Shown here: piece by piece, positions 1-8,772 of the stretch
Layout of the letters: each line of letters starts with the position of its first letter
Position numbering within the stretch: position 1 is the first letter of the stretch
NCBI GenBank assembly: GCA_007121775.1
Contig: SKJY01000131.1
Span: forward strand, 1-32,711
Length of the DNA: 32,711 bases
From: Gemmatimonadota bacterium
GTDB taxonomy: Bacteria > Gemmatimonadota > Gemmatimonadetes > Longimicrobiales > Gaopeijiaceae
Direction of reading: 5' to 3'
Position numbers and translations under genes: made by a program
The notes under the pieces: generated by a model
What the model saw: only the letters and a program-made list of their open reading frames with translations
The model's database searches: none
Told to the model about the DNA's origin: nothing

Positions 1-114
1 GCCGCCACCTTGTGGATCGCCGCTGCGGCCCCCAAGTTCCGGGTTTCCCTCACGGCTCATCCCCGGAAGCGGCGGGGACAGCGCCCAGGCTCGCCTTCAC
101 CTACGCCCACCGCC
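1..114. other. Sequence upstream of dcd, no gene recognised
   Basis: The dcd reading frame stays open back to the window edge, but the translated stretch is Arg/Pro-rich and matches nothing in the dCTP deaminase family. It is treated as non-coding leader. No Shine-Dalgarno sequence or convincing promoter is visible. The end of an upstream gene outside the window cannot be excluded. Confidence 0.4.
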
Positions 115-669
115 ATGACCATTCGAAGCGACCGCTGGATCCGGACCATGAGCGAAGAGCACGGGATGATCGAACCCTTCGAACCGGGCCAGGTCCGGGC
201 GGGGGTGATCTCCTATGGGGTGTCATCCTTCGGATACGATATCCGAGTGGCCCCCGAGTTCAAGGTGTTCACCAACGTCCACAACGTAGTGGTGGATCCG
301 AAGCGGTTCGATGACCGCTCCTTCGTGGACGTACAGGCTGATACCTGCCTCATCCCTCCCAACTCCTTCGCACTGGCGCGCACGGTGGAATACTTCCGGG
401 TTCCCAGGGACACTCTGGTGCTCTGTGTGGGGAAGAGCACCTACGCTCGGTGCGGGATCATCGTGAATGTGACCCCCCTGGAGCCCACCTGGGAGGGGTT
501 CCTGACGTTGGAGATCTCCAACACCACCCCGCTTCCGGCGAAGATCTACGCCAATGAGGGGATCGCCCAGCTCATATTCTTCCAGGGAGACGAGGCACCG
601 GAGGTGGCGTACGCCGACCGGAAGGGCAAGTACCAGAATCAGGTGGGCGTGACACTTCCCCGACTGTAG
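115..669 (+). CDS. dcd: dCTP deaminase
   Basis: Cytosolic enzyme that deaminates dCTP to dUTP, feeding dUMP and then dTMP synthesis. The 184-residue length is typical for the family. The start at the ATG of [10 protein letters not shown] was chosen because family members begin with this conserved segment; the longer open frame adds only an unconserved Arg/Pro-rich stretch. The trimeric dCTP deaminase/dUTPase fold is marked by GKSTYARCG (Ser108, Arg112) followed by [10 protein letters not shown] and by [19 protein letters not shown], which holds the catalytic Glu133. The C-terminal [14 protein letters not shown] is the family's usual tail. From the family it is probably monofunctional (dCTP to dUTP), but bifunctional DCD-DUT enzymes share the fold and this was not tested. 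It is convergent with the FKBP-like gene. No Shine-Dalgarno sequence is evident. Confidence 0.95.
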   Translation: MTIRSDRWIRTMSEEHGMIEPFEPGQVRAGVISYGVSSFGYDIRVAPEFKVFTNVHNVVVDPKRFDDRSFVDVQADTCLIPPNSFALARTVEYFRVPRDTLVLCVGKSTYARCGIIVNVTPLEPTWEGFLTLEISNTTPLPAKIYANEGIAQLIFFQGDEAPEVAYADRKGKYQNQVGVTLPRL

Positions 670-732
670 AGCCGGCGTCCCCGACTGCACCTCACAGCGA
701 GGACTGGACGGGTGGGACTCCTCTGGCCGACA

Positions 733-766
733 CCACGGAGGGCAGCAAGCAAAGTCCTCCCCGTGG
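733..766. terminator. Possible hairpin between convergent dcd and FKBP-like gene
   Basis: CCACGG AGG at 733-741 pairs with CCT and CCGTGG at 756-766, with a 2-base bulge and a 14-base loop. It lies in the 99-base gap between convergent genes, where a bidirectional terminator is expected. There is no U-tract on either strand, so support is weak. Confidence 0.3.
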
Positions 767-768
767 CC

Positions 769-1263
769 TCAATCCCGGGGATTCACCGCCACCAGGTTCA
801 CTCGAAAGACGAGCCATTGCCGGCTCCCGTACCCTAGGTGGGGCGGAACCAGGAGCAGGCGACGTCCCCCTTCCCTCATTCCCAGCACCCCTTCCGCGAA
901 ACCGGCAATTACCTGGCCCCCGGCAGGGACCAATTCCAGACGCCCCCGGTCCGCTTCCTGCCCGTTCGGCAGCCACAGAACGTAGTCCACCACCGAAAGA
1001 TCGAACTCTCCCGCCTGGGAGCCCTCTTCGGGAACGAGCTCCTCCCGGATCCAGAGGCCTGACGGCCGCTCCTCCATGGCCGAGAGGTCGATCTCGAAGA
1101 TGGGTGAAAACTCCACCTCATCCACGGTTGGGTCCGGTTCCACCCGAGTCGTGGTGCTGTCGAGGCATCCGGCGGCCACCACTACCAGGGACAGGGCCGC
1201 CAGGAGCCCGGACAGCCTCCCGCCCCGGCTCCGTGGCGAGGGGGAATGGATTGCTCTGCTCAT
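769..1263 (-). CDS. FKBP-type peptidyl-prolyl isomerase-like lipoprotein
   Basis: Predicted 164-residue envelope lipoprotein. The N-terminus has basic residues, a hydrophobic stretch and the lipobox VVAAGC, with the lipidated Cys at 33. The start is the ATG of MSRAIHSPSP, preceded by a GGAA-type ribosome site; the longer frame would bury the signal sequence. Residues about 70-164 resemble an FKBP domain: SGLWIREELVPEEG, WLPNGQEADRG, VIAGFAEGVLGMREGG, LLVPPHLGYG and LVFRVNLVAV. Several active-site features are degraded. The Phe of the usual FD pair is Ala, and the loop between the YG motif and the last strand is about ten residues shorter than usual. The protein may therefore be a weak isomerase or purely a binding domain. 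It lies 37 bases downstream of the M14 peptidase on the same strand and may help fold exported proteins. Confidence 0.75.
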   Translation of the reverse strand: MSRAIHSPSPRSRGGRLSGLLAALSLVVVAAGCLDSTTTRVEPDPTVDEVEFSPIFEIDLSAMEERPSGLWIREELVPEEGSQAGEFDLSVVDYVLWLPNGQEADRGRLELVPAGGQVIAGFAEGVLGMREGGRRLLLVPPHLGYGSRQWLVFRVNLVAVNPRD

Positions 1264-1300
1264 GAATCGTTCCACGTGACGGGAATGGGACCGGCCCTGG

Positions 1301-3928
1301 TCAGGGCGCGCTGGGGCCGAGGATTGCTGCATTGAGGAAGAGGCGCTGTGGACCCCGTAGGTACCCGCGGAAGTTCACATCCTCGGAGAAAGCGATCACC
1401 CGTCCGGCGCCGATTCGTTCCTCATAGGCGAACACGGTCCCCGGGGCCCGCTCCAGGGTTTCGGGCCAGGCGTGACCCGAGATGTTGACGTCGCCGTCGG
1501 TGAAGGTACCCACCACCCTCCGACCTGCGGAGGGTGCGCCGGTAGGAGGCAGATAGAGGCGGGACGAACGCACCTGAACCGGCAGCTCCCCTTCCGGTAG
1601 CCCGGCCGAGAGCCAGTAGGCGCGATTCAGCTCTCCCCGGAAGAAGGCGCCCACAGCATCGTAGGGGACGGCGTTGGCGCCGTCGTCGGTGTCGTACCAA
1701 CTGCGAAGCGCCATGAGGCCGAGGTGCTCCCGGGCGAAGTCCACGGAGGAACCAAGGGCGATCAAAGTCCCACCGTGTCGGACCCAGTGACGCAGGTGGT
1801 CCAGACCTTCCTGACCCAGGAGTCGGGCCAGGGCGCCGGAAGATGCCTCCGGGAGAACCAGCACGTTGAAGTCACTGAGGTTCATGCCTCCCAGGCGTTC
1901 GGCTCGAAGGACGGTATTCGGGATTTCATACTGCCAGTCCAGGGTCGACCAAGCGTATCCGAAGGAGTACGCATCCACCGGTCCCTCTGCCACCAGGGCA
2001 ATCCGGGGCTCCACCATTGGAAAGCCGTCCCCGGTGCCGAGCGACGGGTAGCCCGGATCCCCGGCGCCGGAATCCAGTGCCCGGACGGCTACTCCGAAAC
2101 GGGTGGCCAACTCCCGGACCGACCCGTGGACCGAGGCCTCACTCGGACCGACCCAGACCACAATGGAGCCGGAAGGGACATGCTCTCCTCCCATCCGGGT
2201 GGGCACAGCCAGAAAGGCCAGACGGTATCCGCGCCCTCGCAGGTGGGTGGCCACCGAGAGGGCCCGTGAGTTCATGCCGTCCAGAAGATACGCGTAGGCC
2301 GCCTGGGCCTGGGGAGCGGGAGGGGGCGCCGCCGCTTCCTCCACCGGCTGCACCATGAGCGATGCGGCGGAGGTGGACGAGAAGGCGGGCAGGTTGAAGA
2401 AGAGCGGCAGGGAGAAGGATGTCACGTCGTAGAATCTGGGGTTCTCGCCCCGGTCGATCCGCTCCCGCGCCAACTCCAGGAAGGGTTGGGGCACCGGGCT
2501 CTCGGGCTCCAAGAGAACACGGATCATCCGGTTCCTGGGCTGTGCAGCCTCCACCACGTAGCTCCCCGCCGGGAAGGTGCGCTCCGATACGGAGGCTCCC
2601 GTCCGGTCCCGGAGGCCCCCGATCCGCACCTCCTCGGTGAGGCGGCCCACCTCGATCCCGTTTCGGAGCAGCAGCTCCACCAACTCCCTGAGGTGATGGG
2701 GATCAGCCTCGCCGGCGGCGAGGATGTAGCGGCGGGCGCCCGACTCGCCGTCGGCCACCGCATCCCGGTGGCCCTGATCATAGCGGGAGAGGATCTCTCG
2801 GCGATTGTCCGCCGCGGTCACCAGCGCCGTCCACGTGGCCAGGTACTGCTGGTCCACCGCGTCCCGGAAGGTGCGGACCGAGCCGTCGGCCCGGGTCATG
2901 GCGAGGCCCCGGGTCGACCCCTGTTCGAAGAGCATTCCGATCCCCCCCTGGTAGGAACCGAAGGCCGTGAGGAATCCGGGGAAGAAGAAGGTGAAGCGCT
3001 CGCCGGTCATGTACTCGAACCCTGCCCCATCGAATGCCTGGCGATAGGCGGCGCCAAAGAGCTCGAAGCCCCACGTCCCGAATTCCGGGAAGAACGGGTT
3101 TATGGGATCGGTGGGCGGATCGAAGTAGAACTCCACATCTGCTCCCATCTCGTGGATGTCCACGAGGATCTGGGGCCGCCACTCCCCAATGGTGGCTACA
3201 CGGGCCCGGGTCTCGGGAAAGACATGGGCGAACCAGTCCCGATTCGGGTCGTGGTAATAGTGGTTCGTGCGGTAGCGCCTGGCCTCCCAAGGAGTGAAGT
3301 CGTTGGACCAGTCCCGGCGGTCCGACGCCGGAGTCCTCCCAATGGTGCGGAGATTGTGGAGCACGAAGTGATCCCTGCCGTCGGGATTCAGGATGGGGTC
3401 CAGGAGTACCACCGACTCCTGGAGGACCCGCCGGGTCTCGGGATCATCGGCGGTGGTGAGCCGCTCCAGCGCCATCAGAACCGCCTCTGTCCCGGAGAGC
3501 TCGAAGCCGTGGAGCGTTCCCCCGATCCAACTGATGATGGGCTGGTCGGCCAGCAGGGCCTCAGCTTCGGAGCGAGTCGTCTCCCTGGGGTCGTTCAGGC
3601 GGTGTGCCACCCCCCGAATCTCGTCCAGGCGAGCCAGGTTCGCAGGATCGGACACCACCACCAGCCAGAGATCCCGACCCTCGATGCTTCGCCCCTGGTT
3701 CACCAACCGAATCCGGTCCGACGCCTCATCCAGCGCCTCCAGGTACCGGACCATCTCGTGGTGTTGGACCATCCCATGACCCAACTCGTAGCCAACCACA
3801 TCCCGGAAGGTGGGAGCCTGGGCACTCAGTGAGCTGAGGACCCCGGATCCCAGGAGTATCAGTAGAGGGAGGAGTGCCAAAACGCCGACGTTCAAGCGGC
3901 GCGTGGTGACGAACCGTAACCTCTTCAT
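1301..3928 (-). CDS. Secreted M14-family zinc metallopeptidase
   Basis: Large exported carboxypeptidase-like protein of 875 residues. The start at MKRLRFVTTR gives a proper signal peptide: basic residues, a hydrophobic core around 13-33, and a cleavage site after AQA near residue 38. An ATG seven codons upstream (3949) is the alternative. The M14 catalytic domain covers roughly residues 45-380. Zinc ligands are in LHGFELSGTE (His140, Glu143) and VDIHEMG (His259). NPDGRD and DPNRDW carry substrate-binding residues, and MLFEQG holds the likely general base Glu335. A C-terminal region (about 641-735) resembles a class I glutamine-amidotransferase-like Rossmann fold without an obvious nucleophilic Cys. 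The substrate is unknown; a role in extracellular or periplasmic peptide breakdown is inferred. Similar large M14 proteins are, from memory, common in Gemmatimonadota and Bacteroidota. Confidence 0.88.
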   Translation of the reverse strand: MKRLRFVTTRRLNVGVLALLPLLILLGSGVLSSLSAQAPTFRDVVGYELGHGMVQHHEMVRYLEALDEASDRIRLVNQGRSIEGRDLWLVVVSDPANLARLDEIRGVAHRLNDPRETTRSEAEALLADQPIISWIGGTLHGFELSGTEAVLMALERLTTADDPETRRVLQESVVLLDPILNPDGRDHFVLHNLRTIGRTPASDRRDWSNDFTPWEARRYRTNHYYHDPNRDWFAHVFPETRARVATIGEWRPQILVDIHEMGADVEFYFDPPTDPINPFFPEFGTWGFELFGAAYRQAFDGAGFEYMTGERFTFFFPGFLTAFGSYQGGIGMLFEQGSTRGLAMTRADGSVRTFRDAVDQQYLATWTALVTAADNRREILSRYDQGHRDAVADGESGARRYILAAGEADPHHLRELVELLLRNGIEVGRLTEEVRIGGLRDRTGASVSERTFPAGSYVVEAAQPRNRMIRVLLEPESPVPQPFLELARERIDRGENPRFYDVTSFSLPLFFNLPAFSSTSAASLMVQPVEEAAAPPPAPQAQAAYAYLLDGMNSRALSVATHLRGRGYRLAFLAVPTRMGGEHVPSGSIVVWVGPSEASVHGSVRELATRFGVAVRALDSGAGDPGYPSLGTGDGFPMVEPRIALVAEGPVDAYSFGYAWSTLDWQYEIPNTVLRAERLGGMNLSDFNVLVLPEASSGALARLLGQEGLDHLRHWVRHGGTLIALGSSVDFAREHLGLMALRSWYDTDDGANAVPYDAVGAFFRGELNRAYWLSAGLPEGELPVQVRSSRLYLPPTGAPSAGRRVVGTFTDGDVNISGHAWPETLERAPGTVFAYEERIGAGRVIAFSEDVNFRGYLRGPQRLFLNAAILGPSAP

Positions 3929-4085
3929 GGCGGACGGAGATAGGACCATCGGTGGAGTCTCTGCCAGGGGCCGGGCCGGTGGGGCTGAGGCGCCGGCGCC
4001 GTCCTCGTAACGGTCTGACCGCCCCACTGTCAGGGATGTTACGGGCCACCTGCGGGAGCGGCAAGCGGTGCGGCACCGGCTCACC

Positions 4086-4144
4086 ACGGGCGGTTGCCCG
4101 TTACAGAGCGGGCCCCGGCATCCCTTGAGGGACACCGGGGCCCG
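4086..4144 (-). terminator. Double hairpin after sdhB, probable operon end
   Basis: Two stem-loops lie 38-97 bases past the sdhB stop. The first pairs CGGGCCCCGG (4109-4118) with CCGGGGCCCG (4135-4144), a perfect 10-bp stem with an inner TCCC/GGGA stem and TTGA loop. The second pairs ACGGGC (4086-4091) with GCCCGT (4096-4101) around GGTT. No long U-tract follows, so the mechanism may differ from the textbook one. The position fits separation of the sdh operon from the peptidase gene. Confidence 0.6.
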
Positions 4145-4182
4145 AATCGACTCCGTTCAGCTCTCTCAGCGGGGAGAAAAGC

Positions 4183-4944
4183 CTAACGGGTAGTGACCTC
4201 CACTCCGGAGAGAGTTGCCTTCAGGACATCCCGATTCAGGCGGCCGATGTAGTCCACGCTGATCCCCTTCGGACAGACCTCCTGACACGCGCCGTGGTTT
4301 GTGCAGTTCCCGAAGCCCTCCTCATCGTGAGCCGTCACCATATCGGCTGCCCGCTGCAGGCGCTCCGTCTGCCCCTGCGGGAGGTAGGAGAGATGGGCGG
4401 CCTTGGCAGCGGTGAAGAGCATGGCGGAGGCATTGGGGCAGGCCGCCACGCAGGCTCCGCAGCCGATGCAAGCCGCCGCATCGAAGGCGCGATCGGCGTC
4501 TGCCTTGGGAATGGGGATAGCATTGGCGTCCTGGGCGCTCCCGGATCGCACCGAAATGTATCCGCCGGCCTGGATGATGCGGTCGAACGAAGCTCGCTCC
4601 ACCACAAGATCCTTGATGACGGGGAAGGCCGCGGCCCTCCACGGCTCGATCCAGATCTCATCACCGTCCTTGAAGGTGCGCATGTGGAGCTGGCAGGCAG
4701 TGATCAGCTTCTCGGGCCCATGGGCGATGCCGTTGATGACCATCCCACAGGATCCGCAGATGCCTTCCCTGCAGTCGTGCTCGAAGGCTACCGGTTCGCC
4801 ACCCTCCTCCAGGATCTGTTCATTCAGAAGATCCAGCATATCCAGAAAGGACATGTGGGGTGATACTCCGTCCAGGTCGTAGGCCTGGAAGTCGCCCTTG
4901 GACCGAGGGCTCGTCTGACGCCAGATGTGCAGCTTCAGCTTCAT
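4183..4944 (-). CDS. sdhB: Succinate dehydrogenase iron-sulfur subunit
   Basis: Iron-sulfur subunit of complex II, 253 residues, passing electrons from the flavoprotein to the quinone site at the inner membrane. The plant-type 2Fe-2S cluster ligands are Cys58, Cys63 and Cys66 in CREGICGSC, plus Cys84. The ferredoxin-like domain has [12 protein letters not shown] (Cys159, 162, 165, 169) and [12 protein letters not shown] (Cys214, 220, 224), which supply the 4Fe-4S and 3Fe-4S ligands. The start at [10 protein letters not shown] is fixed by its overlap with the sdhA stop in TAATG, implying translational coupling. The open frame continues far upstream antisense to sdhA and is spurious there. The sequence looks like the Bacteroidetes-type SdhB/FrdB that works with a single five-helix cytochrome b subunit. 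The direction in the cell (succinate oxidation or fumarate reduction) cannot be decided from sequence. Confidence 0.96.
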   Translation of the reverse strand: MKLKLHIWRQTSPRSKGDFQAYDLDGVSPHMSFLDMLDLLNEQILEEGGEPVAFEHDCREGICGSCGMVINGIAHGPEKLITACQLHMRTFKDGDEIWIEPWRAAAFPVIKDLVVERASFDRIIQAGGYISVRSGSAQDANAIPIPKADADRAFDAAACIGCGACVAACPNASAMLFTAAKAAHLSYLPQGQTERLQRAADMVTAHDEEGFGNCTNHGACQEVCPKGISVDYIGRLNRDVLKATLSGVEVTTR

Positions 4945-6857
4945 TACTTGTAGCTCCTCTGCGAGAGGGGCACGTGTTCGAAGGTGAGGGGCTCCTCGTG
5001 TCGGACGGGCTCCTCCCCGACTCCCTTGAATTCCCACACCGCTCCGTGCAGGAAGTTCTCGTCGTCCCGCTTCGCCTCCCCCTCTTCCGTCACATGTTCT
5101 TCCCGGTAATGGGCCCCACACGATTCGTCCCGGGTCAGGGCGTCCCAGCACATGATCTCGGCGAACTCCATGAAGTCTGCGACCCGCCCTGCCTTCTCCA
5201 GGGATTGGTTCAGGTCGGCACCGCTTCCCGGCACCTTCACATCGCGCCAGAACTCTTCCCGGAGCTCGGGGATCCGCTTCAGTGCCTCCTTGAGGCCACT
5301 CTCGTTGCGGGCCATGCCGCAATGATCCCAGACGATCCGTCCCAGCTCCATGTGGAACGAGTCCACACTCCGCTTGCCTCCGGTGGAGAGAAGCCGTTCC
5401 TGGATGGCCACGCATTCCCGAATTGCGTCCCGGGCTGCGGGATGATCCGGATCCACTCCACCACTGGGCGCGTCCACCAGGTAGTTCCCCAGCGTGAGGG
5501 GCATGATGAAGTATCCATCTGCCAGCCCCTGCATGAGGGCAGAAGCCCCCAGTCGATTCGCCCCGTGATCCGAGAAGTTCGCCTCACCGATGGCGAAGAG
5601 CCCGGGGATATTGGTCATGAGGTTGTAGTCCACCCAGAGGCCCCCCATGGTGTAGTGGGGCGCCGGGAAGATTCGCATGGGCACGGAATAGGGGTCCTCG
5701 CCGGTGATCTTCTCGTACATCTGGAAGAGATTCCCATACCGTTCCGATACCTTGTCCTTTCCAAGGCGCTGGATGGCATCCCGGAAGTCCAGGTAGACCC
5801 CGTTCTTGAGGGGCCCCACTCCCTGTCCGGCGTCCACCATCTCCTTGGCCCGCCTGGACGAGATGTCCCGGGGGCTGAGGTTGCCGAAGGAGGGGTACAA
5901 GCGTTCCAAGTAGTAATCCCGGTCGGACTCGGGGATGTCGTTGGCTGGCCGCTCGTCACCGGGCTTGGTGGGAACCCAGATTCGTCCGTCGTTGCGGAGT
6001 GACTCACTCATGAGGGTGAGCTTGGACTGGTACTCTCCGCTCTGGGGGATGCAGGTGGGGTGGATCTGGGTGAAGCACGGATTGGCGAAACCGGCTCCCT
6101 TCTTGGCGGCCCGCCAGATCGAGGTGACGTTGCACGCCTTCGCATTGGTCGACAGGAAGAAGACGTTGGAATAGCCACCGGTCCCCAGGACCACCGCGTC
6201 AGCCATGTGGGCCTCGATCTCCCCCGTGAGGAGGTGGCGAGTCACGATTCCCCTGGCCCGACCGTCGATGAGGATCACATCCAGCATCTCATGCCGGTTG
6301 TACATCTGGACGGTCCCCAGATGGATCTGACGCTCAAGGGCCTGATAGCAGCCCAGGAGGAGCTGCTGCCCGGTCTGCCCGCGAGCGTAAAACGTCCGCG
6401 ACACCTGGGCCCCACCGAAAGAGCGGTTGTCCAGGAGTCCTCCGTATTCCCGGGCGAAGGGGACGCCCTGGGCAACGGCCTGGTCGATGATATTCACCGA
6501 CAGCTCAGCCAGCCGGTAGACGTTGGCCTCCCTGGAGCGGAAGTCCCCTCCCTTCACCGTGTCATAAAACAGGCGGAAGATGGAGTCGCCATCCCCCTGG
6601 TAGTTCTTGGCCGCGTTGATCCCCCCCTGGGCGGAGATGGAGTGGGCTCGCCGGGGAGAATCATGGTAGGTGAAGCAGTGGACATCGTATCCCAGCTCCC
6701 CCATGGTCGCGGCGGCTGCGCCCCCGGCGAGACCGGTTCCTACTACGATTACTTTGTATTTCCGCTTGTTGCACGGGTTCACCAGCTTCATCTCGAACTG
6801 GTGTCGCGTCCACTTCTCGGCGATGGGACCGTCCGGAATCTTCGCGTCGAGCTCCAT
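4944..6857 (-). CDS. sdhA: Succinate dehydrogenase flavoprotein subunit
   Basis: Catalytic flavoprotein of complex II, 637 residues, converting succinate to fumarate. The FAD-binding Rossmann motif is [13 protein letters not shown] (residues 38-50). His72 in [11 protein letters not shown] is the expected site of covalent FAD attachment. QIHPTCIP contains the conserved HPT active-site segment, and [11 protein letters not shown] carries catalytic Arg and neighbouring residues. The capping and C-terminal regions ([10 protein letters not shown] and [19 protein letters not shown]) are intact. Length and sequence fit the long form paired with a five-helix SdhC. It starts 65 bases after sdhC and its TAA overlaps the sdhB ATG by one base. 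No strong ribosome-binding site is visible upstream. Confidence 0.97.
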   Translation of the reverse strand: MELDAKIPDGPIAEKWTRHQFEMKLVNPCNKRKYKVIVVGTGLAGGAAAATMGELGYDVHCFTYHDSPRRAHSISAQGGINAAKNYQGDGDSIFRLFYDTVKGGDFRSREANVYRLAELSVNIIDQAVAQGVPFAREYGGLLDNRSFGGAQVSRTFYARGQTGQQLLLGCYQALERQIHLGTVQMYNRHEMLDVILIDGRARGIVTRHLLTGEIEAHMADAVVLGTGGYSNVFFLSTNAKACNVTSIWRAAKKGAGFANPCFTQIHPTCIPQSGEYQSKLTLMSESLRNDGRIWVPTKPGDERPANDIPESDRDYYLERLYPSFGNLSPRDISSRRAKEMVDAGQGVGPLKNGVYLDFRDAIQRLGKDKVSERYGNLFQMYEKITGEDPYSVPMRIFPAPHYTMGGLWVDYNLMTNIPGLFAIGEANFSDHGANRLGASALMQGLADGYFIMPLTLGNYLVDAPSGGVDPDHPAARDAIRECVAIQERLLSTGGKRSVDSFHMELGRIVWDHCGMARNESGLKEALKRIPELREEFWRDVKVPGSGADLNQSLEKAGRVADFMEFAEIMCWDALTRDESCGAHYREEHVTEEGEAKRDDENFLHGAVWEFKGVGEEPVRHEEPLTFEHVPLSQRSYK

Positions 6858-6922
6858 AGTGCACTCACGTCTCCGATGTCACGGGAAGGGGCATGTCCGG
6901 TTCTTCCCCGGACCGGGGAAGA

Positions 6923-7621
6923 TCAGGGCAGCGTCAGGATCCGGGTCAGTACGGCCAGGGGCACGGACGTGAACCCCAGGAAGAGGATCACTGAGATCGC
7001 GGCCGCGAGAGGGCGGCGGATCCGGTCGATGCGCCGGTTCTGCACCCCGAGGGTGGTGAACACGCTCCAGAGCCCGTGATAGAGGTGGAGGCAAAGGGCC
7101 CCCACCGCCACGATATAGAACCCTGCCACAAGTGGATTCTGGAATCCAATGACCAGATTGTCGTAGACCCGACCGTACTCGAAGTCCGGGTGTGCATGGC
7201 CGGTGGTGAAGTGGAGGATGTGGTAGACCACGAAGACCGCCACGATGACCCCACCCCAGCGCATGGTCCGGGACGCGTAGGAGAAGACCTGGGAGTCCTC
7301 CTTACGGTAGCGGCCCGGACGTGCAGTGCGGGCCCCGGACCAGAGCTGGATGGCGGCGATGATGTGCACCCCCACCGCCGCCAGCAGGACCAGGCGGAAG
7401 GCCCAGAGGAGCCCACCTTCCGGAACCAGGGGGTACCCGACCTCCCGGAGGAATTCGGCATAGGTGTCGAGGGGATGGGTTCCATCCCCGTTGTGGGACT
7501 GGAAGGCCTTGAGGTTGCCGACCATGTGCCCGACGATGAAGCCGAAGAGGAGGATGCCGGACACGGCCATCATGATCTTCTTGCCCACCGACGATCGGTA
7601 TAGCGTCAAGACGCGGCGCAT
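6923..7621 (-). CDS. sdhC: Succinate dehydrogenase cytochrome b subunit (type B)
   Basis: Membrane anchor of complex II, 232 residues, binding heme b and quinone. About five hydrophobic helices can be seen, around residues 15-35, 72-94, 120-140, 160-188 and 205-228. Candidate heme-ligand histidines sit in the membrane segments: His32 (VGHMVGN), His86 (GVHIIAA), His134/His137 (VYHILHF) and His179/His182 (CLHLYHG). One long anchor with no separate SdhD is the type B arrangement known from Wolinella, Bacillus and Bacteroidetes, usually with two hemes. The start is supported by AAGGAG eight bases upstream. It precedes sdhA and follows mdh on the same strand. Confidence 0.95.
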   Translation of the reverse strand: MRRVLTLYRSSVGKKIMMAVSGILLFGFIVGHMVGNLKAFQSHNGDGTHPLDTYAEFLREVGYPLVPEGGLLWAFRLVLLAAVGVHIIAAIQLWSGARTARPGRYRKEDSQVFSYASRTMRWGGVIVAVFVVYHILHFTTGHAHPDFEYGRVYDNLVIGFQNPLVAGFYIVAVGALCLHLYHGLWSVFTTLGVQNRRIDRIRRPLAAAISVILFLGFTSVPLAVLTRILTLP

Positions 7622-7734
7622 GAGCAGGGCTCCTTGGGGTTTCGCCGCCCTGGGCCAGGAGGGCCCGGGCGACTCCCTGACTGACGAGATCCTGGATCCT
7701 CTCCGCCAACCCCTGGGGCCGGCGTAAGGTCCAC

Positions 7735-8658
7735 TCAGTCCAGCTTGGCGATGGTCGAGCGTACGGCCTCAGCGCTCTTCTCTAGCTGGGCTCGCTCCTC
7801 GTCGGTCAGCTCCACCTCAAGGATGTTCAGAAGACCACCCTCGCCGATCCGGCAGGGAACCCCCAGGAAGATGCCCTCCTGTCCGTATTCACCCTCAAGG
7901 TAGGCCGCGCACGGAAGGATCCGCCGCTTGTGACGGCAGATGGCCTCGGCCATCTGGACCGCCGCGGTGGCGGGGGCATAGTAGGCGCTTCCGGTCTTCA
8001 GGTACCCCACGATCTCGGCGCCCCCGTTCCGGGTCCGCTCGATGAGGGCATCGATCCGATCCTGCGGGAGGAGTTGGGTGAGTGGGATCCCGCTCACCGA
8101 GGTGTAGCTCACCAGGGGGACCATGGTGTCACCGTGCCCCCCCAGCACCAGGGCCTGGATATCTTCCACCGAACAATCCAGTTCCTGGGCGATGAAGGCA
8201 CGGTAGCGCGCCGTATCCAGGACCCCCGCCATCCCCAGCACCCGCTCCTTGGGGAAGCCCGAGGTCTTCATGGCAACATACGACATGACGTCCAACGGAT
8301 TGGACACCATGATGATGATGGAATCAGGGGCGACCCGTGCGATCTCACGGGAGACGGACTCCACGATGCCGGCGTTGGTCTTGAGAAGATCGTCCCGGCT
8401 CATCCCGGGCTTCCGGGCGATACCTGCGGTGACGATGAAGAGATCGGAACCTTCGGCCACATCGTAGGAAGACGAGCCCACGACCCGGGTGTCGAACCCT
8501 TCAACGGGAGCACTCTGCCACTGATCAAGACCTTTTCCCTGAGGGATCCCCTCAGCGATATCCACCATTACCACTTCGCGGGCCAACTCCAACTGAGCCA
8601 CTCGATAGGCTGCCGATGCACCGACGTTTCCGGACCCGACGACCGTGATCTTCTTCAT
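7735..8658 (-). CDS. mdh: Malate dehydrogenase (LDH-like type)
   Basis: Cytosolic NAD-dependent malate dehydrogenase, 307 residues, interconverting malate and oxaloacetate. The NAD-binding motif is VVGSGNVGASAA (residues 6-17). Asp33 at the end of the second strand favours NAD over NADP. Substrate-binding arginines are Arg82 and Arg88 (ARKPGMSRDDL) and Arg151. His175 in GGHGDTMVP is the proton acceptor. The Arg82 loop points to malate rather than lactate, as in LDH-like MDHs. GGGAG lies eight bases before the ATG. The gene is first in a likely mdh-sdhCAB operon, so consecutive TCA steps are co-transcribed apart from fumarase. A promoter with a consensus -35 lies just upstream. Confidence 0.95.
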   Translation of the reverse strand: MKKITVVGSGNVGASAAYRVAQLELAREVVMVDIAEGIPQGKGLDQWQSAPVEGFDTRVVGSSSYDVAEGSDLFIVTAGIARKPGMSRDDLLKTNAGIVESVSREIARVAPDSIIIMVSNPLDVMSYVAMKTSGFPKERVLGMAGVLDTARYRAFIAQELDCSVEDIQALVLGGHGDTMVPLVSYTSVSGIPLTQLLPQDRIDALIERTRNGGAEIVGYLKTGSAYYAPATAAVQMAEAICRHKRRILPCAAYLEGEYGQEGIFLGVPCRIGEGGLLNILEVELTDEERAQLEKSAEAVRSTIAKLD

Positions 8659-8690
8659 GAACGCAACTCCCGGGAGGGGGAATTCGGAAG

Positions 8691-8715
8691 GGATAGGAAC
8701 CGACGGAACCTATCC
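8691..8715. promoter_or_regulatory. Candidate operator palindrome over the mdh promoter
   Basis: A 25-bp imperfect palindrome has outer arms GGATAGG (8691-8697) and CCTATCC (8709-8715) and inner arms CCG (8700-8702) and CGG (8704-8706) around one central base. The AA steps between the arms are the only unpaired positions. It covers the proposed -10 box and the expected transcription start of mdh, where a repressor would act. The bound protein is unknown. Confidence 0.45.
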
Positions 8716-8735
8716 GGACCCCGAGAGAGTGTCAA
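8707..8735 (-). promoter_or_regulatory. Predicted sigma-70 promoter of mdh-sdhCAB
   Basis: On the minus strand TTGACA (8730-8735, exact consensus) is followed after 17 bases by TAGGTT (8707-8712), which keeps the most important -10 positions (T, A and final T). The expected start is near 8700, about 40 bases before the mdh ATG. It lies directly after the hairpin that ends the upstream operon. Confidence 0.55.
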
Positions 8736-8743
8736 CGGAAATG

Positions 8744-8762
8744 GTCACCCTGCCAGGGTAAC
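8744..8762 (-). terminator. Hairpin after the Spy-like gene
   Basis: GTCACCCT (8744-8751) and AGGGTAAC (8755-8762) form an 8-bp stem with one G-U pair on the transcript and a 3-base loop. It starts ten bases after the Spy-like stop codon and is followed on the transcript by a short AUUUCC. It would separate the ECF operon from the mdh promoter. Confidence 0.5.
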
Positions 8763-8772
8763 GATCATGGGA

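Noticed and set aside
670-768. Search for a tRNA or small RNA in the gap after dcd
   Set aside because: No cloverleaf or T-arm sequence was found; only a weak hairpin is present.
2486-3832. Plus-strand open frame of 448 codons inside the M14 peptidase gene
   Set aside because: It is the antisense shadow of a clearly conserved peptidase; its translation is low in recognisable motifs and rich in Gly/Pro/His.
3929-4085. Possible promoter for the M14 peptidase (CTGACA at 4028-4033)
   Set aside because: No acceptable -10 sequence is found at 16-18 bases.
4945-5415. Long open frame extending sdhB upstream, antisense to sdhA
   Set aside because: The extra residues match no family, and the sdhB ATG overlapping the sdhA stop is a better start. 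High GC keeps such frames open.
4860-6002. Plus-strand open frame of 380 codons opposite sdhA
   Set aside because: Antisense to a strongly conserved flavoprotein, with no ribosome site or family match.
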